A stretch of DNA of 64,000 nt, taken from assembly GCA_019247305.1 (NCBI GenBank), contig JAFAPC010000134.1, positions 62,001 to 126,000 on the forward strand. The letters run 5' to 3'. A model generated the notes under the pieces. That model was not told the origin of the DNA. It ran no database searches and worked only from the letters and a program-made list of their open reading frames with translations. Positions 1 through 9,800 of this stretch are shown here, one piece after another (the first letter of the stretch is position 1; the number at the start of each line of letters is the position of its first letter). A program made the translations under genes and the position numbers. The DNA is from Pseudonocardiales bacterium. GTDB lineage: Bacteria; Actinomycetota; Actinomycetes; Mycobacteriales; Pseudonocardiaceae.

Positions 1-542
1 CGGTCATCACCTGGATCGGCTACGACGCACCGCAAGACATCGTCCCCGACGCGATGTCCGAGAAATACGCTCTTGGCGCCGAGAAGGATCTCCAGCGGTT
101 CCAGGACGGGCTACGCGCCACCCACAACGGCCCACCCGCGCACAACACGGTGATCGGGCACAGCTACGGCACCACTACGGTCGGCTACGCGGCCCGTGAC
201 GGCAGCTTGAACGCCAACGACGTCGTGTTTATCGCCAGCCCGGGCGTCGGGGTGCCGCACGCCCAGGACCTGCACCTCACCGGCGTGGACCCGAGCCAGA
301 ACGGCAGCCACATCCACTCGGCCACCGCCGCGCACGACATCATCAGGCTCGCCGATGGACACTTCGGACCGAACCCGTCCGACTCCGGATTCGGTGGCCA
401 GACCTTTAGTTCAAAGCCGGGCGACGCGGGCTCATGGTATGAATTTGAGCTCAGCGTCAAGGCGCACAGCCAATATTGGGACTTCGACAACCCGGCACTG
501 GACAATATGGGCCGCGTTATCGCTGGACAACCCACCCACTGA
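1..542 (+). CDS. DUF1023-type alpha/beta hydrolase, 5' end outside window
   Basis: The reading frame is open from base 3, so the start lies upstream of the window. The visible part opens with WIGYDAP, typical of DUF1023 proteins, and carries the nucleophile elbow GHSYG about 50 residues later. A probable catalytic His lies near the C-terminus in AHSQYWD. The family is predicted to be serine hydrolases; substrates are mostly unknown. It is followed after 11 bases by a lipoprotein gene on the same strand, which suggests co-transcription and a role at the cell envelope. The family call rests on these motifs only; substrate and export cannot be judged without the N-terminus. Confidence 0.75.
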   Translation, partial: VITWIGYDAPQDIVPDAMSEKYALGAEKDLQRFQDGLRATHNGPPAHNTVIGHSYGTTTVGYAARDGSLNANDVVFIASPGVGVPHAQDLHLTGVDPSQNGSHIHSATAAHDIIRLADGHFGPNPSDSGFGGQTFSSKPGDAGSWYEFELSVKAHSQYWDFDNPALDNMGRVIAGQPTH

Positions 543-553
543 CAGGACCTGAC

Positions 554-1087
554 GTGATCATCCAGCGCGGCACAGGTGGACAAGCACCCCGAGCGGGCCC
601 CCTAGTGGGGCTGTTCGCCGTGCTTGCCGCGCTGGTGCTCACCGCGTGCGGAGCCTATCCTGGAGCAGCCATGCGCACCACCATCACCGCACACGACGCC
701 GAACGACGCGTCGAGGACTACATCCAGCAGGCGATCACCGCGCTGCCGCCCCAGCGCCACCTGACAAATCCGTTCAAAAAGACCTACGCCTGCGACGACC
801 CTACCGACAACGGCCCCAAGGGCCGCGTGATCGCCACCGTGGATTACCAAATCGAGGGACTTTCTCCCGACCAGTATGACCACTATCTGGACGCCCTCAA
901 ACAATGGTGGATCGGTCACGACTTCCGGGTACTCGAGGACGCGCGCCCTAAAGTTCCCTACCTCTGGGTCGAAAACAATACGGACGGTTTTCGTATGGCC
1001 GCGCAAACCAACGACAGAGGCGAGATGTACCTCACGGCCACCTCGCCGTGTGTCTGGCCGAACGGAACCCCGCAGCCACGCTCCTAG
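554..1087 (+). CDS. Putative lipoprotein, unknown function
   Basis: The GTG at 554 was chosen because it follows the upstream hydrolase stop closely and gives a proper lipoprotein signal: a short basic stretch, a hydrophobic run and the lipobox LTAC, with Cys at about residue 35. The mature part is about 140 residues, has two further Cys (in TYACDD and SPCVW) that could pair, and matches no family I recognise. It is probably a membrane-anchored outer-face protein. It lies directly downstream of the DUF1023 hydrolase and is probably co-transcribed with it. The ribosome site is weak, so translation may be coupled to the gene before. Confidence 0.6.
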   Translation: MIIQRGTGGQAPRAGPLVGLFAVLAALVLTACGAYPGAAMRTTITAHDAERRVEDYIQQAITALPPQRHLTNPFKKTYACDDPTDNGPKGRVIATVDYQIEGLSPDQYDHYLDALKQWWIGHDFRVLEDARPKVPYLWVENNTDGFRMAAQTNDRGEMYLTATSPCVWPNGTPQPRS

Positions 1088-1103
1088 CACCGCCGGTGCT
1101 GCC

Positions 1104-3146
1104 TCACCCGGCGCGCGGTCCGGTGACCAGGAACTCCAGCCGGTCCCCGGCGACGCGACCGCGGACGTCCTGGCCTGGTTGGAGATCACCGGCGAGCAGC
1201 ATGCGGGACAGCGTCCGCTCCACGTCACGTCCGATTACTCGACGTAGCGGCCGAGCTCCGAACTCGGGCTGGTAGCCACGGCCGGCCAGCCAGTCGATGG
1301 CGTCGTCGTCAAGGTGCAGGGTGATGTTCTGCGCGTGCAGCCGCTGCCGGGTCTGCTCCAGGAGCAGCTCAGTGATCGTGCGAAGCTGCGGCCGGTCGAG
1401 GCCCCGGAACAGGACGATCTCGTCCAGGCGGTTGAGGAATTCTGGCCGGAAGTGCCTCGCTACGCTGGCCATCAGTGATTCCCGCACCTCCTCGACCCCT
1501 CGCCCAGCGCTCGTCGCGGCCAGCAGTACGTCGGCGCCGAGGTTGCTCGTCATAATGATCACGGTGTTGGTGAAGTTCACGGTCCGACCCCGGGAGTCGG
1601 TCAGCCGGCCGGCATCGAAGACCTGCAGCAGAATATTCGAGACGTCGGTATGCGCCTTTTCGATCTCATCCAGCAGCAACACCGTGTACGGGGTGCGCCG
1701 GACGGCCTCGGTGAGCTGGCCGGCTTCCTCGTGACCGATGTACCCCGGTGGGGCGCCGATGAGCCGCGACACGGTGTGCTTGTCCTGGAACTCGCTCATG
1801 TCGATGCGAACCAGCTGCTCCGGCGACCCGAATAAGGCCTGCGCCAGTGCCCGGGCCAGCTCGGTCTTGCCCACGCCAGTAGGACCGAGGAACAGGAACG
1901 ACCCGACGGGCCGGTCCGGGTGTTTGAGACCGGTGCGGCTGGCCCGGACCGCGTCCGCGACGGCCCCGACCGCCTCGTCTTGCCCGACGACCCGCTCCCG
2001 CAGCTGCTCCTCCAGGTGCAGCAGCCGGTGCCGTTCCACCTCGGTGAGCTGCGCGACCGGGATGCCGGTGCTGCGGGCGACGACGTCCGCGACGTCGGCG
2101 GCGCCGACCTCCGGCGGGCTCCTCAGGCCGGCGTGTGCGGTCTCCAGCTGCACGATCGCCAGGTCGAGCGCCCGGGTCAGCGCCTGGGCCCGCTCGTAGT
2201 CCTCGGCGTCCACCGCGATGTCTTTGGCCCGGGTGAGCTGCTCGACGCGCTGCTGGAGCGCGTGGGTGTCCTCGTTGGGGACCTGAGCACGGCTGCGGAC
2301 CCGCGCACTGGCCCGGTCGATCAGGTCGATCGCCTTGTCGGGGAGGAACCGGTCGGTGAGATAGCGGTCGGCGAGCCGGGCGGCGGCGTCCGTGGCTTCA
2401 TCGGTGATGCGCACCTGGTGATGCGCCTCGTAGCGCTTGCGCAGACCGCGCAAGATGGCGACGGTGTCCGCAATGCTCGGCTCGGTGACCAGGATGGGCT
2501 GCAACCGTCGTTCCAGCGCCGGGTCGCGCTCGATGTGCCGGCGGTACTCCTCCACCGTGGTGGCCCCGACCAGCTGCAGATCACCGCAGGCCAGCGCGGG
2601 CTTGAGCATGCTGGCGGCGTCCATCGCACCGCCCTCGGCCCCCGCGCCGGCACCGATCACCGTGTGCAGCTCGTCGAGAAACAGCACTACCGTCCGGGAC
2701 GCGGCGGTGACCTCATCGATCACTGCCGTAAGCCGTTCCTCGAACTCGCCCCGGTACTTGGTGCCCGCGACCATTCCGGCCAGGTCGAGCGCGATCAGCC
2801 GCCGGTTGCGCAGCGGCTCCGGGACTGCACCCTGCGCCATCCGCTGGGCGATGCCCTCGACAATCGCTGTCTTGCCAACGCCGGGGTCCCCGATCAGCAC
2901 CGGGTTGTTCTTCCTGCGCCGCGACAGCACCTCAAGGACTTGCTCGACCTCATCGTCTCGCCCGATGACCGGGTCAAGCCGACCCGCACGGGCCGCGGCC
3001 GTGAGGTCGCGACCGTAGCGGTCCAGCCGCGGTGTCGAGGTGCTCGACCTGCTCATCCCACCAAAAGACTGCTCAAGGCCGCCGACCAGCCGGCTCACGA
3101 GATCCTCAAACGGGTTGAACCCGGAACCGAACGGTCCTTCGGGCAT
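1104..3146 (-). CDS. Clp-family AAA+ ATPase lacking the N-domain
   Basis: 680-residue double-AAA protein unfoldase. The start at 3146 is preceded by a strong GGAGGAGG. The N-terminus goes almost straight into the first ATPase domain ([12 protein letters not shown], Walker A GDPGVGKT), so the usual Clp_N repeats are absent. A short UVR-like middle domain ([14 protein letters not shown]) resembles ClpC. The second ATPase domain has GPTGVGKT, Walker [11 protein letters not shown] and [12 protein letters not shown]. In ClpC an LGF-type ClpP-docking tripeptide precedes this last motif; here that stretch reads [20 protein letters not shown] and I see no such tripeptide. It may therefore act as a ClpP-independent disaggregase. 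It is divergent from the sugar kinase and convergent with the lipoprotein gene. Confidence 0.85.
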   Translation of the reverse strand: MPEGPFGSGFNPFEDLVSRLVGGLEQSFGGMSRSSTSTPRLDRYGRDLTAAARAGRLDPVIGRDDEVEQVLEVLSRRRKNNPVLIGDPGVGKTAIVEGIAQRMAQGAVPEPLRNRRLIALDLAGMVAGTKYRGEFEERLTAVIDEVTAASRTVVLFLDELHTVIGAGAGAEGGAMDAASMLKPALACGDLQLVGATTVEEYRRHIERDPALERRLQPILVTEPSIADTVAILRGLRKRYEAHHQVRITDEATDAAARLADRYLTDRFLPDKAIDLIDRASARVRSRAQVPNEDTHALQQRVEQLTRAKDIAVDAEDYERAQALTRALDLAIVQLETAHAGLRSPPEVGAADVADVVARSTGIPVAQLTEVERHRLLHLEEQLRERVVGQDEAVGAVADAVRASRTGLKHPDRPVGSFLFLGPTGVGKTELARALAQALFGSPEQLVRIDMSEFQDKHTVSRLIGAPPGYIGHEEAGQLTEAVRRTPYTVLLLDEIEKAHTDVSNILLQVFDAGRLTDSRGRTVNFTNTVIIMTSNLGADVLLAATSAGRGVEEVRESLMASVARHFRPEFLNRLDEIVLFRGLDRPQLRTITELLLEQTRQRLHAQNITLHLDDDAIDWLAGRGYQPEFGARPLRRVIGRDVERTLSRMLLAGDLQPGQDVRGRVAGDRLEFLVTGPRAG

Positions 3147-3312
3147 CTCAAGCCTCCTCCTCGCCGGTAGTTTTACCAGGGCCCACCGTCCGGCGAAGGA
3201 CAATCAAGCATCGGGACCAGCATTGCCGGCGCCTGACTCGACGATATCCTGGTTCGGGCGGTCGAGGGCGGCCGTGCCGTTCTGGGGCGGGCACACGGAA
3301 AGGCTCCGGCAC

Positions 3313-4212
3313 GTGCAGCCGGTGCGGTCGGGAGCGGTCGAGGTAGGCGGGACCAAGGTGCTCTGCCTGGTCGGGTCCGACCCTGAGCACATCGTGGCGC
3401 AGTCGCGGATCCCGACCGGGAAACCCGCCGAGACGCTGGCTCAGGTGCTCGCTTTTTTCCACCAGGAAGTGTCTTGCGGGGGACCGCTGGCCGCGATCGG
3501 TATCGCGTCGTTCGGGCCGCTGGAGCTGCGCCGATCCCATCCGCACTATGGGTTCATCACGGTCAGCCCGAAACCGGACTGGTCCTTCGTCGACATGGTC
3601 GGGCCGGTCCGGCGCGCGCTGGGCGTGCCCGTGGGGTTCGACACCGACGTCAACGCCGCCGCGCTGGGCGAGGGCCGCTGGGGAGCTGCCCGTGGTCTGG
3701 ACACGTTCGTGTACCTGACCGTTGGCACCGGCATCGGCGCGGGAGCCGTGGTCGAGGGCCAGGTCGTCCATGGGCTGGGTCACCCCGAGATGGGCCACCT
3801 CAGCGTCCCGCGCCAGCCTGGCGATCACTTCGCCGGGCACTGCCCGTTTCACAGCACCTGCTGGGAAGGGATGGCCAGCGGCGCGGCGATCGCTGCCCGG
3901 TGGGGCTGCCCCGCCGAGCAGCTCGACGGGGCCACGCTCCGGGCAGCCGTCCAGCTCGAAGCCGGCTATCTCGCCGCCGGGCTACGTAACATCATCTACG
4001 CGATGGCGCCGCAGCGCATCGTGATCGGTGGGAGCGTCACCGGCCTGCCGGGGCTGTTCCCGCTGGTGCGCGCCAAGCTCCGCGACGCGCTGGCCGGGTA
4101 TCCCGGGCTGGCAGAACACGCTGCCGACGACTTCATCGTCCCACCCGCGCTCGGCCCGCTGGCCGGGGCGGCCGGAGCCCTCGTCCTCGCCCACCATGCC
4201 GCTGGGCTCTGA
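3313..4212 (+). CDS. ROK-family fructokinase-like sugar kinase
   Basis: About 299 residues. The N-terminal GAVEVGGTKVLCLVG is the ROK phosphate-binding motif; VGTGIGAGAVVEG and the zinc-site region GHPEMGHLSVPR, then HCPFHSTCWEGMASG, match the ROK fructokinase subgroup (YdhR/GmuE-like) with its His and three Cys ligands. FDTDVNAAALGEGRWG carries the catalytic Asp. The GTG at 3313 was chosen because GGAAAGG lies just upstream and the ROK domain begins within ten residues. It would phosphorylate fructose or a related hexose with ATP in the cytosol. It stands alone, divergent from the Clp ATPase; no transporter is adjacent. Confidence 0.85.
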   Translation: MQPVRSGAVEVGGTKVLCLVGSDPEHIVAQSRIPTGKPAETLAQVLAFFHQEVSCGGPLAAIGIASFGPLELRRSHPHYGFITVSPKPDWSFVDMVGPVRRALGVPVGFDTDVNAAALGEGRWGAARGLDTFVYLTVGTGIGAGAVVEGQVVHGLGHPEMGHLSVPRQPGDHFAGHCPFHSTCWEGMASGAAIAARWGCPAEQLDGATLRAAVQLEAGYLAAGLRNIIYAMAPQRIVIGGSVTGLPGLFPLVRAKLRDALAGYPGLAEHAADDFIVPPALGPLAGAAGALVLAHHAAGL

Positions 4213-4236
4213 AGTGCCTACTGGGGTCTGAAGTCC

Positions 4237-6141
4237 CTAATGGCGAGTGGTGATCGGGAATGTGGTGCTGGGCTGGCCAGAGGCCGATGTCGGGATGACC
4301 GGCAGGACTAGCGCTGAGGGATGCTCGGGGTCGTGCAGCACGCTCTGGTGGGCGACCTGCGTCGCCGTGCTCTCCCCCAGCCACGAACCGGTGTTAGGAT
4401 TAGGATCGAACTGCGGGAAATCGCTGGAGGAAATCTCCAGACGGATCCGGTGGCCAACGCGGAATAGGTTGCTTGTCGGCCACACGGTGATCGTGTACTG
4501 ATAGACCGTGCCCGGTTCGATTAACGTCGGTGCGCTGCTCGATTCCCGGAAGCTGGCCCGCTGGATCCCGTTGTTGAGGTTGACCGCGGTGCCATCCGGA
4601 TGCACGTCGACCAGCTTGGCAGTCCAGTCCGTGTCGGGCGCCGACGAGCTGGCGTAGAGCGTCACGCTGATCGGTCCGGTCACCTCGGTGTCAGCGGTCA
4701 ACGGCGCCGTGGTGTACACCAGCACGTCCCCTCGCCGCTCGACGGCGCGCTGATCATAGGGCCCCTGGGAACCGCCCGGCGCCGCGCAGCAGGAATGACC
4801 ACCCACGCTGGGCACGGGATTGCGCGGATCGTAGTCGTAGGTATCGGGCTGCTGCCCACTGGCCGGCGCTGTGGTCACCAACTGACCATCCCCCAGGAGC
4901 GACGAGGCATGTCCGCCGCTGGACAAATAGTAGTTCATCCAGTGTGTGCCGGGCAGCGGCCAAGCCGACGCGGTTTTCCAGACGTTCGCGCCCATCTCGA
5001 AGTAGTTGAGGGTTGGGCCGGTACTCACACCGTTGTCAATGCCTTTAAGAAAATGATCCCACCACGCCAGCATCAACTCGTTGACGGGAGAGTTGCCGAC
5101 CGGACCGATCTGCTGGAGCATCGGTGCCGCGACGCTGCCGGGCCGGCCCCAGCCGATGTGATCCCAGGGGCCGATCACGATCCGCTGGTTGGTGCGCGCC
5201 AACGCTGACCCACCGGAGCTGACCATGCCGGTGAAGTTGTGCACACCACCGGTGAGAAACGCGTCGTACCAGCCCTCGATGTCCAACACCGGAATAGTGA
5301 TCTCGGAATAGTGCCGCTGTGGTGCCCACCGCTGCCAGTAAGGACCATCGGTACGGTGCGCGATCCAGTCGTAGAAATACGGCGCCACCGTACGATCACC
5401 GGGATGAAACGGTGGAAAACCGCGATACGGGGTGTACCGCAGCCAGCTGGCGATGTTCTGGTAGTCCTGGGTAAGCTGCTGGACGACCTTGGTGTCACCG
5501 CGGTGGTTGGCTGCGGACAAGGCGATCGAGTCCATCGCCCACGGCTCGATGAAGTTCAACCGGAACGCGCCATTCTCGTACGTCCAGCCATCGTAGTAGT
5601 CCGACGCGGTGTTGGCCGGCACGATCGTGGTCAGATGCGGCGGAGCGGTCTCCGCGGCCAACCACTGGGTCGCCCCGACGTAGGACGAGCCGTACATGCC
5701 GACCTTGCCGGACGATCCGGGCAGTTTCGCAGCCCACTCGACGCTGTCATAGCCATCGTCGCGGTCGTTGGTGAACTCCGAAAACTCACCGCCGGAGGCG
5801 AACTGGCCTCGGACGTCCTGAACAGCCACCAAGTAACAGTGCGAGGCGAACCAGTCCGGGCGCTGGTAGCGGATGGGCTGGATCTGCGCCGGCGCTTTGC
5901 CGTACTGCGTGCGCATCAAGACCACCGGAACGGCCCTGGTCGTGGTGGGCCGGTAAACGTCGGCGCGCAGAATAGTGCCGTCGCGCATCGGCACCGCTAC
6001 ATTGGTCGTTCTGGTGACCGCACACGGGCCAGCGCCCGGCGGTGACGGCCACGCAGCGGCAGCGGTCGCGGCAGGGGTCGCGGCACCCAGCAACGTCACC
6101 ACGATCGCCGCGGCCAGCGCAGGCCTGCGCCCCCAGCTCAC
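4237..6141 (-). CDS. Secreted CocE/NonD-type (X-Pro dipeptidyl-peptidase-like) hydrolase
   Basis: 634 residues from a GTG start with GGGGTGGAG upstream. Residues 1-30 form a signal peptide (Arg-rich start, hydrophobic core, AAAAW cleavage region), so the enzyme is exported. The family pattern is clear: VPMRDGTILRADVYRP at the N-terminus, nucleophile motif GSSYVG, GWYDAF carrying the probable acid, and IGPWDHIGWG with the catalytic His, followed by the C-terminal jelly-roll domain (TGPISVTLYASSSAPDTDW). Known members cleave X-Pro peptides, cocaine esters, glutaryl-cephalosporins or other acyl esters, so the substrate stays open. It is convergent with the kinase and is divergent, across 670 bases, from the PKS operon. 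Confidence 0.88.
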   Translation of the reverse strand: MSWGRRPALAAAIVVTLLGAATPAATAAAAWPSPPGAGPCAVTRTTNVAVPMRDGTILRADVYRPTTTRAVPVVLMRTQYGKAPAQIQPIRYQRPDWFASHCYLVAVQDVRGQFASGGEFSEFTNDRDDGYDSVEWAAKLPGSSGKVGMYGSSYVGATQWLAAETAPPHLTTIVPANTASDYYDGWTYENGAFRLNFIEPWAMDSIALSAANHRGDTKVVQQLTQDYQNIASWLRYTPYRGFPPFHPGDRTVAPYFYDWIAHRTDGPYWQRWAPQRHYSEITIPVLDIEGWYDAFLTGGVHNFTGMVSSGGSALARTNQRIVIGPWDHIGWGRPGSVAAPMLQQIGPVGNSPVNELMLAWWDHFLKGIDNGVSTGPTLNYFEMGANVWKTASAWPLPGTHWMNYYLSSGGHASSLLGDGQLVTTAPASGQQPDTYDYDPRNPVPSVGGHSCCAAPGGSQGPYDQRAVERRGDVLVYTTAPLTADTEVTGPISVTLYASSSAPDTDWTAKLVDVHPDGTAVNLNNGIQRASFRESSSAPTLIEPGTVYQYTITVWPTSNLFRVGHRIRLEISSSDFPQFDPNPNTGSWLGESTATQVAHQSVLHDPEHPSALVLPVIPTSASGQPSTTFPITTRH

Positions 6142-6442
6142 GGCTCCACCCCCTCTCGTCCCCTACGGGTGTACCCGGGTTGACAGCCAACTGACAACAT
6201 GCAATGAGCGGATGCGGCGGTACGGCCAGCGCGGACTACCTCAGTAGTGCCGATCGATCGAGTACGTACCAGTGGGCCATTCTCATCAGTATTAGTAGGC
6301 CATTCGAGTTTTCATCAGCTCTCTTGACCCATCGCTCTCACCTAGTGTTACTATTGGCGAGTCCGTAGCCCTGAACGAGGACCGGTGGCGGGGTACGACA
6401 ACTGGGTTATAACTGGGGTGCGATAGGCAGGGGGGCCTGGCC

Positions 6443-6562
6443 GTGCTCGACACAATCGTGGTGGCAACTCTACTGATCACCACCGCACCGTCGATATGGA
6501 TATGGCTGACGGAGCTGCGCGCCAGAGATGGCCTACGGCACAGTGACGACCTACGGCAGTAG
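6443..6562 (+). CDS. Possible 39-residue membrane peptide
   Basis: A GTG preceded by a run of six G opens a 39-residue frame: a hydrophobic segment (IVVATLLITTAPSIWIW) and then a charged tail (LRARDGLRHSDDLRQ). One membrane span is likely. A terminator-like hairpin begins 17 bases after the stop, which supports a separate short transcript. It is too short to assign to a family and could be a chance frame. Confidence 0.35.
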   Translation: MLDTIVVATLLITTAPSIWIWLTELRARDGLRHSDDLRQ

Positions 6563-6578
6563 GGACAACTCACGGCAT

Positions 6579-6601
6579 CGCCGGCCTGCACAAGGCCGGC
6601 G
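6579..6601 (+). terminator. Terminator-like hairpin
   Basis: An 8-bp GC-rich stem (CGCCGGCC with GGCCGGCG) around a 7-base loop, followed by a short mixed CT stretch. It lies just after the small membrane frame and could end its transcript before the PKS operon. There is no long T tract, as is usual in high-GC actinomycetes. Confidence 0.4.
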
Positions 6602-6659
6602 TGCCTTTCCACCGCCGCATCATTCATAGGGCTACGACGCCCCGTGCGGCGGTCGGCGA

Positions 6660-6692
6660 CCCCGGGTGATCACCGAGGGGGATCACCCGGGG
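6660..6692. promoter_or_regulatory. Perfect 12-bp inverted repeat upstream of the PKS operon
   Basis: The arms CCCCGGGTGATC and GATCACCCGGGG flank a 9-base loop, ending 118 bases before the first PKS start. It could be an operator for a dimeric repressor or a terminator or attenuator hairpin. The central GGTGATC/GATCACC could suit a TetR- or GntR-like site, but no regulator gene is adjacent. Confidence 0.45.
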
Positions 6693-6810
6693 TCATCTCA
6701 AGCCTGCCCATCGCCGACACGCACGCAGCAGGCCAGATCTCAAAGACAACACGGTGCGGACTATCGGGCTAGCCCGAGTACGGCTCGAGTACGGGAGGAC
6801 AAGGCCGAGG

Positions 6811-9800
6811 ATGAGCAGCCTGCGGGATCGAGAGCTGGTTGTGGGGATCACCCCTTTCGAGGAGCCCAATGCCCCTCTCGTGGTGGCGCTCGCGCGAGCC
6901 GGCGCGACGGGCGTGCTGGACCTGGGCCGAGACGCCAGCCGGGCGCGGGCCGCGCTGGCGGAGGTCTGCCGGTGGTGGCCTGGTGATTTCGGGGTCCGGG
7001 TCGGCGCCGAGTGTCCACTGTCGCCCGCCGATCTGCCGGAGCAGGTCACCGTGGTCGTGCACGGGCCCACTCCACGGTGGCCCGCCGAGCCAGGGCGTCG
7101 CTGCTTCGTCGAGGTCACCTCGGTGGCGCAGGCCCGCGCAGCGGTCCAGGCCGGGGCGTCCGGAGTGATCGCCAAAGGTGCCGAAGCCGGCGGCTGGGTG
7201 GGGACCACCACGACGTTCGTGCTGCTGCAACAGGTGCTGGCCGATCCGCAGATCCGCGTCCCGGTGTGGGCAGCCGGCGGGATCGGACCGCACACGGCAG
7301 CTGCGGCGATCGCGGGCGGCGCGGCGGGAGTGGTGCTGGACGCGCAGCTGGCGCTGGTGGCCGAGGTTGACCTGCCGGCCCAGGTGGCCGCGGCGATCCG
7401 GGTGATGGACGGCAGCGAAACCGCGGTCGTCGGTGGTCACCGCCTCTACACGCGCCCAGACCTGCCTCCCGCGGACCCCGCCACCGTCGCGACCCGACTT
7501 GGCGCGCGGAACCTGGATGCGCTGCCGATCGGCCAGGACGGCGCGCTAGCCGCCGCGCTAGCGCAGCGGTATGTGACCGCCGCCGGCGTGGTGGCAGCGC
7601 TGCGCACTGCGGTCACCGACCAGGTGCGGACCGCCGCCCGAGTGACCTCGGTGCAGCCGCTGGTGGTGCAGGGGCCGATGACCCGGGTCAGTGATCAGGC
7701 CGGATTCGCTGCGGCAGTGGCGGCAGCGGGCGGGGTGCCGTTTCTGGCATTGTCGCTGAGCAGCGGCGAGCAGACCCGGATCCTGCTGGACCAGACCGCG
7801 GCCCTCCTGGGTGGGCGGCCATGGGGGGTGGGCATCCTCGGGTTCGTCCCACCTGAGGTGCGGGCGGCGCAGTTGGACGCGGTGCACCAGGTGCGCCCAC
7901 CGTATGCGCTGATCGCTGGCGGCCGTCCGGCGCAGGCAAGGCCGCTGGAAGCTGCCGGGATCGAGACGTTTTTGCACGTGCCCTCCCCCGGCTTGCTGGA
8001 CCGGTTCCTGGCCGAGGGAGCCCGGCGGTTCGTGTTCGAAGGTCAGGAGTGCGGCGGGCACGTCGGGCCACGGGCCAGCTTCCCACTGTGGGAGATCCAG
8101 CTGCAACGGCTGCTCGACTATGCCGAGGAGCACGGGTGCGCCGGGGCGCTGCAGGTGCTGTTCGCCGGGGGCATCCACGACGAGCGCTCGGCGGCGATGG
8201 TGAGCGCGCTGACCGCTCCGCTGGTGGCGCGGGGTGGGCGGATCGGGGTGTTGATGGGCACCGCGTACCTGTTCACCGAAGAGGCAGTCACCAACGGAGC
8301 CATCCGGCCGAGGTTCCAGCAGACCGCGTTGGCCTGCGAACGCACCGTGTTGCTGGAGACCGCACCCGGCCACGCAACCCGCTGCGCCGACTCACCGTAC
8401 CTGCGCACCTTCACCGACACCCGGGCCCGGCTGGTCGCCGCCGGCGTGCCGCACGATCAGATGTGGGCTGAGCTGGAGCAGCTCAACCTGGGTCGGCTGC
8501 GCATCGCCAGCAAGGGGCTGCGCCGCGAGGGCGACGTGCTGGTCGCGGTGGATGAGGACGTCCAGCACCACGACGGCATGGTCATGCTCGGCGAGGTCGC
8601 CACGCTGCGCTCGGCAACCACCACCATCACGACGTTGCACGCCCAGGTGACCACGGGCGCGGCCAGCTTCCTTGCCGCCAGAGCCGCTGAGCTGGGTGTT
8701 GCACCGACCCTCGGCGAGCAGCCGGAAACACAGCAGCCGGAAACGCAAACCCCGCCACTGGACGTGGCGATCGTCGGCATGGCCGGAGTGTTCCCGGGAG
8801 CCGAGGATCTGCCCAGCTACTGGGCCAACGTGCTGGCCGGGGTGGACGCGGTCACCGACGTCCCGCCCGATCGATGGGACCCAGCGGTGTACCGCACGCC
8901 CGCGGCCTACGGGGGCTTCCTGCCGGACATCCCGTTCGACGCCTTGAGCTACGGCATCCCGCCGGCCGCGCTGGCCAGCATCGAACCGGTCCAGCTCCTG
9001 GCGCTGGAGGTGGCCGCCCGTGCCCTGCGCGATGCCGGGTACGCGCAGCGGGCCTTCGACCGGGAGCACACATCGGTGATCTTCGGTGCCGAGGCGGGCG
9101 CCGAGCTGGCCAGCGCGTACGGGTTCCGTTCGCGCTACCCGGCCTACCACGGGACGCTGCCGCCCGAGCTGGAGGAGCAGCTACCAACGCTGACCGAGGA
9201 TTCCTTCCCCGGGGTGCTGGCCAACGTGATCGCCGGCCGGATCGCCAACCGGTTGGACCTCGGCGGCGCCAACTACACGGTGGACGCCGCCTGCGCCTCC
9301 GCGCTGGCCGCCATCGACCTGGCTTGCAAGGAGTTGCAGGCCGGCACCAGCAGCATGGTGCTGGCCGGTGGTGCCGACGTGCACAACAGCATCCACGACT
9401 ACCTGATGTTCGCCTCGGTGCAGGCGCTGTCCCCGACCGGTCGGTGCCGCCCGTTCGACGCCTCCGCCGATGGCATCGCGCTCGGCGAGGGCGTGGCGTG
9501 CGTGGTGCTCAAGCGCCTAGCCGACGCCGAACGCGACGGCGACCGGATCTATGCGGTGATCAAAGGGATCGGCTCGGCCAGTGACGGGCGCTCGCTGGGG
9601 CTGACCGCGCCACGACCGGAGGGGCAGCGTCGGGCGCTGGACCGCGCCTACCGGATGGCCGGGATCTCACCGGCCGAGGTCGGGCTGGTGGAAGCCCATG
9701 GCACCGGCACCGTAGTCGGGGACCGCACCGAGCTCGCGGTGCTGACCGAGGTGTTCACCACGGCTGGCGCACCGAGGGGCAGCTGCACGCTTGGATCAGT

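Larger units (their letters stand above)
6142..6810. other. 669-base gap upstream of the PKS operon
   Basis: This stretch holds no large gene. On the plus strand there is a possible promoter (TTGACC at 6324, TACTAT at 6349, 19-base spacer, weak), a 40-codon hydrophobic reading frame, a hairpin at 6579-6601 and a perfect 12-bp inverted repeat at 6660-6692. The first PKS start follows at 6811. The region therefore probably contains the control elements for the biosynthetic operon. Confidence 0.5.

Noticed and set aside
1920-3170. Long open frame antisense to the Clp ATPase
   Set aside because: Shadow of a strongly supported gene; the composition is Arg/Gly-rich without any family pattern.
6292-6627. 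111-codon frame on the minus strand
   Set aside because: Covers the presumed control region, low-complexity Ser/Arg-rich product, no ribosome site, conflicts with the better small frame on the plus strand.
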